Assembly: GCA_022840285.1 (NCBI GenBank)
Contig: JALHIE010000052.1
Location: 1-54,330 of the forward strand
Length of the DNA stretch: 54,330 bases
DNA from: Porphyromonadaceae bacterium
Lineage (GTDB): Bacteria > Bacteroidota > Bacteroidia > Bacteroidales > Dysgonomonadaceae
Direction: 5' to 3'
The translations under genes were made by a program, and so were the position numbers. Shown one piece after another: positions 50,340-54,330 of the stretch. Each line of letters starts with the position of its first letter. The first letter of the stretch is position 1. The notes beneath the pieces are model-generated. The model searched no databases. It was not told the DNA's origin and worked only from the letters and a program-made list of their open reading frames with translations.

Positions 50340-50846
50340 ATGGATCCACTCATAAGCATAATAATGGGCAGCACTTCCGACTTACCCGTGATGGAAAAGG
50401 CTGCCCGTTTTTTCGACGAAATGGAAGTTCCGTTCGAAATAAACGCTCTTTCTGCACATCGTACACCCGAAGCCGTCGAGCATTTTGCCAAGAATGCCGG
50501 AAAGCGGGGAATAAAGGTTGTTATAGCAGCAGCCGGAATGGCAGCCCATTTGCCGGGTGTAATTGCTTCAATGACCACGTTGCCCGTTATTGGCGTTCCC
50601 ATAAATGCGTCTCTGGACGGTATGGATGCACTGCTTGCCATCGTACAAATGCCACCGGGAATCCCTGTTGCTACTGTCGGCATTAACGGATCGCTTAACG
50701 CCGCTATTCTTGCTCTGCAGATGATCGCAACCGGAGATGAATCACTCCGGCACAAATTAGTATCTTATAAAGAAGACCTGAAGAGTAAAATCACTCAGGC
50801 CAACGAAGAACTGGCGGGCATCAAATTTAAATTCAAAACAAATTAA
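50340..50846 (+). CDS. purE: N5-carboxyaminoimidazole ribonucleotide mutase PurE
   Basis: Class I PurE converts N5-CAIR to CAIR in purine biosynthesis. The 168-residue protein has the phosphate-binding MGSTSDLPVM at the N-terminus and the SAHRTPE active-site motif near residue 42, with the catalytic histidine. The A-rich middle glycine loop IPVATVGING is intact. It is the last gene of the gcvH-purE unit; a strong terminator follows 22 bases later. Confidence 0.95.
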   Translation: MDPLISIIMGSTSDLPVMEKAARFFDEMEVPFEINALSAHRTPEAVEHFAKNAGKRGIKVVIAAAGMAAHLPGVIASMTTLPVIGVPINASLDGMDALLAIVQMPPGIPVATVGINGSLNAAILALQMIATGDESLRHKLVSYKEDLKSKITQANEELAGIKFKFKTN

Positions 50847-50868
50847 ATACGCAATCAGATAAAAACAA

Positions 50869-50906
50869 TTCCAGCAACTTGGCGACTTGTTGGAAATTTT
50901 TTTTTT
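50869..50906 (+). terminator. Rho-independent terminator after purE
   Basis: TTCCAGCAA pairs with TTGTTGGAA (9 pairs, one G-T wobble) around a CTTGGCGAC loop, followed by ten T. It separates the housekeeping unit from the Stealth gene. Confidence 0.88.
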
Positions 50907-50928
50907 GACTGAATTCTAAAACAAGGAA

Positions 50929-51921
50929 GTGGAAATTGACTTTGTAATAACGTGGGTAGACATGAATGACCCGGAGTGGCAAAGAGATTTTGCCAACTAT
51001 TCAGGGAAAATTGACAACACGGTAAATGAACTGTCTGAAGCCCGATTCAGGGATTATGGGTTACTGAAATACTGGTTTAGGGGAGTAGAAAAATTTACCC
51101 CCTGGGTGCGTAAAATTCATTTTGTCACCTGTGGACAAAAACCGGACTGGCTGGATGAAAATCACCCAAAACTACACTTAGTCAGCCACAAAGATTTTAT
51201 TCCAGAACAATACCTGCCGGTCTTCAATTCAAATTTGATTGAAATTTATTTGCACAAAATACCCGATCTGGCGGAACAGTTTGTCTATTTCAACGATGAT
51301 TTTTTTGTCGTAAACCACACCCCTGCCACTCGTTTCTTCGAAAACGGTCTCCCTAAAGACATTGCCACTTTCCGCACCAACTTTGGGCGTTCACAATTTG
51401 GCAAAATGCTGAAAAACAACATCAAACTAATCAACAGGTTTTTCGACAAAAAAGAGGTTTTAAAAAGAGATCACGACAAGTGGTTTCATGAATCGTACGG
51501 GAAAAGGAGAAGACTGACCTATCTGCTTAAACCATACGATAAGTTTGTAACCTTACGGACTCCTCACAACGCGCAGCCTTTTTTAAAATCAACGTTTCAT
51601 GATGTGTGGGATAAGTGCGGGAAAGAATTGACCGAAATGTCGAAAAACCGCTTCAGAAGCTCTTCCGACCTCACTCCTGAATTGTTCAAGACCTGGCAAA
51701 TTTGCACTTCAAAATTCCTGCCCTACAACACCTATCAGGACACAAAGATGTTCCCCCTAATTTTGAGATCCAAACAGGCTATTCTGGCTGTCCGCGAACA
51801 AAGGTACAAACTGGTCTGCCTAAATGACAACATACATATTAGGAACTTCGACTCAATGCTCAAAGAACTAAAAGCGTCTTTTGAAAATATTCTCCCGGAA
51901 AAATCGGGTTTCGAATTGTGA
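50929..51921 (+). CDS. Stealth family sugar-phosphotransferase (capsule-type)
   Basis: Stealth proteins transfer hexose-1-phosphate from UDP-sugars to make phosphodiester-linked surface polysaccharides; relatives include GlcNAc-1-phosphotransferase. All four conserved regions are present. CR1 is DFVITWVDMNDPEW at the very start. CR2 follows as LLKYWFRGVEKFTPWVRKIHFVT and EQFVYFNDDFF. CR3 is in the NAQPFLKSTFHDVW area, and CR4 ends PEKSGFEL. The start is GTG at 50929, because CR1 begins within three residues of it and no ATG lies upstream. The protein has 330 residues and no signal peptide, so it works at the cytoplasmic face. Confidence 0.85.
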   Translation: MEIDFVITWVDMNDPEWQRDFANYSGKIDNTVNELSEARFRDYGLLKYWFRGVEKFTPWVRKIHFVTCGQKPDWLDENHPKLHLVSHKDFIPEQYLPVFNSNLIEIYLHKIPDLAEQFVYFNDDFFVVNHTPATRFFENGLPKDIATFRTNFGRSQFGKMLKNNIKLINRFFDKKEVLKRDHDKWFHESYGKRRRLTYLLKPYDKFVTLRTPHNAQPFLKSTFHDVWDKCGKELTEMSKNRFRSSSDLTPELFKTWQICTSKFLPYNTYQDTKMFPLILRSKQAILAVREQRYKLVCLNDNIHIRNFDSMLKELKASFENILPEKSGFEL

Positions 51922-51934
51922 TGTTGTATTTATC

Positions 51935-52891
51935 CTAGAGTTCATAACCGGACTTTTCCGGAAAGAGAGCTTCCAAAAAGGGTTTAACCCTCTCACGATC
52001 TTTATCTGTTGCCCGATGGGTATCGTTCAGACAAAAAAGCACTGGATCATATGACGTGATGTATTTCATAAAGTCATGCTTTTGCAACCGGATGCGACAA
52101 GATTCTTTTCGGCTGACGTAACGGAGTTTTCCCCTTTTTTTTGCTAAGGCATAGTATAAGTAAACGATCCGTTGGATATCGTGTTCGCTTCTGAGGTGAT
52201 TTGTCAGTGTCGAAAAAATTTCATCCCGGAAATCTTTTTCCACCGCATTCCTGTAATCTGTTTTCCGATACGAATCGATATTGTGGTGTGGCGTGCCTGA
52301 ATAATACTTTCCAAATTTTTCTTGAATTAATACAGCAGCCCTGTCAATGGTTTTCCGATAGATATTGGTAGGGATATTGAATACTTTCCTTATTCGATTC
52401 ATCCATTTTGATAAAAATGCACGTTGTAACCGCACAATTGGCATTCCGTCGGAATTAAAAAAGAATTCGGGACCTATGTCAGCATTAAAAAACATATCGT
52501 CGTTTGCGTAGAGAAAATGCTCAGATAAGCCGGGAATTTTATATAAAAAGTGCTCAATGATAACCGAGTTGTAGCACGGTAAAGCTTCCTCCGGAATAAT
52601 TTCACGGATATCAACAATTTCCACCTTTTCGTTTTCCAAATTAAGCCATTTAGGCTTTTGCTCATCAGTAACTATAAAAATTTTACGGATCCAGGGGGCA
52701 TGTTTCTCTGCAGAACGAAGTGAATATTTCAATTCATCATTGTCGGCGATACGTGCCTTTGAAGTGGCTTCGATATTTAACCCGGTTTTGTTCTCTAAAT
52801 ATTTTCTTTTCTTGACCAACCATTCAGGGTCATTGCCATCGACCCATAGATAAACCAGATCTATATCATACGTGCTCATATAGCTTTTCAT
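51935..52891 (-). CDS. Stealth family sugar-phosphotransferase, second paralog
   Basis: A second Stealth protein. CR1 is DLVYLWVDGNDPEW near the start, CR2 is ELKYSLRSAEKHAPWIRKIFIVTDEQKPKW and HFLYANDDMFF, and the C-terminal CR4 ends PEKSGYEL like its neighbour. The ATG at 52891 (or 52879) places CR1 at the N-terminus, which makes a longer upstream reading unlikely. It overlaps the end of the GT4 gene by about 25 bases, so the two are translationally linked. It is transcribed tail-to-tail with the other Stealth gene, 13 bases apart. Confidence 0.83.
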   Translation of the reverse strand: MKSYMSTYDIDLVYLWVDGNDPEWLVKKRKYLENKTGLNIEATSKARIADNDELKYSLRSAEKHAPWIRKIFIVTDEQKPKWLNLENEKVEIVDIREIIPEEALPCYNSVIIEHFLYKIPGLSEHFLYANDDMFFNADIGPEFFFNSDGMPIVRLQRAFLSKWMNRIRKVFNIPTNIYRKTIDRAAVLIQEKFGKYYSGTPHHNIDSYRKTDYRNAVEKDFRDEIFSTLTNHLRSEHDIQRIVYLYYALAKKRGKLRYVSRKESCRIRLQKHDFMKYITSYDPVLFCLNDTHRATDKDRERVKPFLEALFPEKSGYEL

Positions 52892-53936
52892 ATTCTTCAA
52901 AATGGGTGTTCGTCGAAAATGATTCCGCGTATTGTTTCTCTTTCCAGACCCGTTCCCTTTCGTTATAAAATCTCTCCAAATTAGCATCTATCAAAGACTT
53001 CATGTGGTATGGCTCAAAATCATCCCAGAAATAAGCGAACTGTCCGCCAATTTCTTTCAGGCTTGTTTCTGCTGAAGAGAATACCGGTTTTCCGAGTTGC
53101 ATGGCTTCAATAACCGGTAATCCGAAACCTTCAAACAACGAAGGAAAAAGAAAAGCCTCGCAGTTTTTATACATCCATATTTTCTCCTCATGCAGAATCC
53201 CTCCAAGCAAGGTAACATTCGTTATTCTTTCATTTTTGATGCGTTCTTTTATCATTAAGGCGTATGCATTTTTTTTCTTGTTTCTGACCTCAGTTCCAGC
53301 AATATACAAGTGTTTTTCAGGGTATAACTTCATTAGATCAAGCAAAACGTGGAAGTTTTTCTTTTTACGCAATGCACCGATAGAGAAGAAAAAAGGCATT
53401 TTAATATCGATACTCGGTTTAGAAGCCAGACATTCATCAAAAGGCTCCACGTAATTGTAAATCACATTGCATTTCTTTCTGTTGAGGTTCAGATTTCTCT
53501 CTATTTCTTCTTTGGTAAAGTGAGAAATACAAACCAGTTGATCCGCCCGGTTTATTTTCCCTTGGAGTTGACGATGTTTTCTGTATCGGCTAAATCCCTT
53601 TCTTTCGTACAGATAGTTCAGGTCGTGAAATGTCAGTATCTGCTTTGTTCCAGAATAAAAGGGCCTGAATTTACTTAACTGGTGTGTCGAGTGCCAAACA
53701 TCAAACTTTGGAAACAAAAAGGGAAACCGTCTTTTAAGCCGATTGGAGGATGACAGGTAGTTGACCTCATTGCCAAACTTGCCGATCATATCATCAGGAA
53801 CGAGCAACGTCAGGGAATAATGAGCACTCTCTTTTCTGTAATTATTTTGAAAGTATCTACCGTAAGTCAATGCTACCTGTCCAAATCCGCTATATACATT
53901 TTTCAGGGCTGATAAATCAACCAATACTTTTCTCAT
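52866..53936 (-). CDS. glycosyltransferase family 4 protein
   Basis: A GT-B fold glycosyltransferase of 356 residues. The C-terminal half has the GT4 E-x7-E motif in FEGFGLPVIEAM near residue 270, and a basic segment (SIGALRKKKNFHVL) that binds the nucleotide-sugar phosphates. It likely adds a sugar to a lipid-linked glycan in the cytoplasm, and overlaps the adjacent Stealth gene, suggesting one polysaccharide pathway. Donor and acceptor are not identifiable. About 300 bases upstream, to the next gene on the plus strand, contain no gene I can support. Confidence 0.82.
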   Translation of the reverse strand: MRKVLVDLSALKNVYSGFGQVALTYGRYFQNNYRKESAHYSLTLLVPDDMIGKFGNEVNYLSSSNRLKRRFPFLFPKFDVWHSTHQLSKFRPFYSGTKQILTFHDLNYLYERKGFSRYRKHRQLQGKINRADQLVCISHFTKEEIERNLNLNRKKCNVIYNYVEPFDECLASKPSIDIKMPFFFSIGALRKKKNFHVLLDLMKLYPEKHLYIAGTEVRNKKKNAYALMIKERIKNERITNVTLLGGILHEEKIWMYKNCEAFLFPSLFEGFGLPVIEAMQLGKPVFSSAETSLKEIGGQFAYFWDDFEPYHMKSLIDANLERFYNERERVWKEKQYAESFSTNTHFEEYEKLYEHV

Positions 53937-54239
53937 TTGTTTTTGCTAAAATTATCACCCATTACTCACGATCGATTTAAATGGTAACTGCCCAATCCAA
54001 CAATATCAACTCATAAAAAGGTCGGATACACATTTTCAGTAGGAGTAATTATGCTCTATCCCTTTGAAAATATCGCCCCAAAGATAATAAAAAGTAACGA
54101 TAATATCGATTTTTGTCTGATAACTATAACATGCGTGACGTTGTTTTTCCAAATAAGAAACAGAAAAACCTGCATTGGCTGACGTAGATCTTGCAAGAAT
54201 TTTACTATTTTTGTCAAATACTACAAAACCCTGTATGCT
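53937..54239. other. 300-base divergent intergenic region
   Basis: AT-rich space between the GT4 gene and the Tat protein gene. TATTTTTG at 54206-54213 matches TAnnTTTG 26 bases before the Tat gene, but no TTG is at the right distance. A 43-codon plus-strand reading starting near 54051 has no recognisable features, and I do not call it. Confidence 0.3.
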
Positions 54240-54330
54240 ATGAAAGAAAATGACGGAAAACAAAAAATTTCGCGAAGAACAGCTTTGAAATACATGGGAT
54301 TGGGTGCTGCGGTTATTCCGGCAAGCCTAT
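54240..54330 (+). CDS. start of a twin-arginine (Tat) exported protein, partial
   Basis: Only the first about 30 residues are inside the window. The sequence begins MKENDGKQKISRRTALKYMG and continues with a hydrophobic stretch (LGAAVIPASL). This is a Tat signal peptide with the SRRTALK motif, meaning a folded, often cofactor-containing protein exported to the periplasm. The mature part is not visible, so the function is unknown; many Bacteroidota oxidoreductases of this kind begin this way. Confidence 0.7.
   Translation, partial: MKENDGKQKISRRTALKYMGLGAAVIPASL

Noticed and set aside
54036..54263. 75-codon minus-strand frame in the right-hand intergenic region
   Set aside because: It overlaps the start of the Tat protein gene and has no supporting features.

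Overview
The window looks like the chromosome of a member of the Bacteroidota, probably order Bacteroidales (relatives of Porphyromonas or Dysgonomonas). This is inferred from several things. TAnnTTTG-type -7 promoter elements recur, and Shine-Dalgarno sequences are weak or absent. The gene content includes an S46 dipeptidyl-peptidase, a lipoprotein FKBP, a eukaryotic-type glycyl-tRNA synthetase, methylglyoxal synthase, NrfHA with ResB/CcsA maturation proteins, Stealth phosphotransferases and many small outer-membrane or lipoproteins. No phage, insertion sequence, CRISPR array or rRNA was seen.

Layout. 1-6.1 kb is a hexuronate operon (uxaC, uxaE, kdgK, eda, exuT-like transporter) with a good promoter, a LacI-like palindrome in its leader and a strong terminator. 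6.1-12.2 kb holds an MFS efflux pump with a gamma carbonic anhydrase, aminopeptidase P, folB, and the overlapping lptB-ruvX-def genes. 12.2-14.5 kb is the oxidative pentose phosphate pair zwf-pgl. 14.6-16.0 kb holds a secreted esterase and a Crp/Fnr regulator. The regulator diverges from nrfH-nrfA-resB-ccsA (16.1-20.3 kb, nitrite ammonification and cytochrome c maturation), with a 5-4-5 palindrome between them. 20.2-29.5 kb, all on the minus strand, carries truA, small lipoproteins, a DUF5715 protein, an exonuclease, dnaN, xerD, a hybrid histidine kinase, an NtrC-like regulator and ftsB. 29.6-35.6 kb has a C69 dipeptidase, phosphoglucomutase, mgsA and a DPP7-like S46 peptidase. 35.7-45.3 kb has a toxin-antitoxin remnant, a flippase, glyS, an FKBP, a PBP4-type carboxypeptidase, an outer-membrane protein, an M16 peptidase, an AlkD-like protein and a 2-hydroxyacid dehydrogenase. 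Two tandem tRNA-Asn genes follow at 45.4-45.6 kb. Then come a pRiA4b ORF-3-like protein, miaA, a Rof-like small protein, rpoN, a broken PAP2 gene, gcvH and purE. The right end (50.9-53.9 kb) is a surface-polysaccharide cluster: two tail-to-tail Stealth genes and a GT4 glycosyltransferase. The start of a Tat-exported protein runs off the edge.

The most striking structural signal is a set of about ten short internal deletions between 20.1 and 49.6 kb. They hit ccsA, a lipoprotein, dnaN, the histidine kinase (twice), its response regulator, mgsA, the S46 peptidase signal peptide, a toxin-antitoxin junction and PAP2. In each, well-recognised protein sequence on both sides is joined with a short stretch missing, usually with a frame change. 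Because essential dnaN is among them and reading frame is mostly not preserved, assembly or consensus error is the leading explanation. Genuine gene decay is the alternative. Biologically, the most interesting items are the NtrC-like regulator that lacks GAFTGA, the Stealth pair, and the regulatory palindromes.

Metabolically the genes suggest a saccharolytic and peptide-degrading anaerobe. It would feed hexuronates through an Entner-Doudoroff-type lower branch, degrade oligopeptides and reduce nitrite to ammonia.
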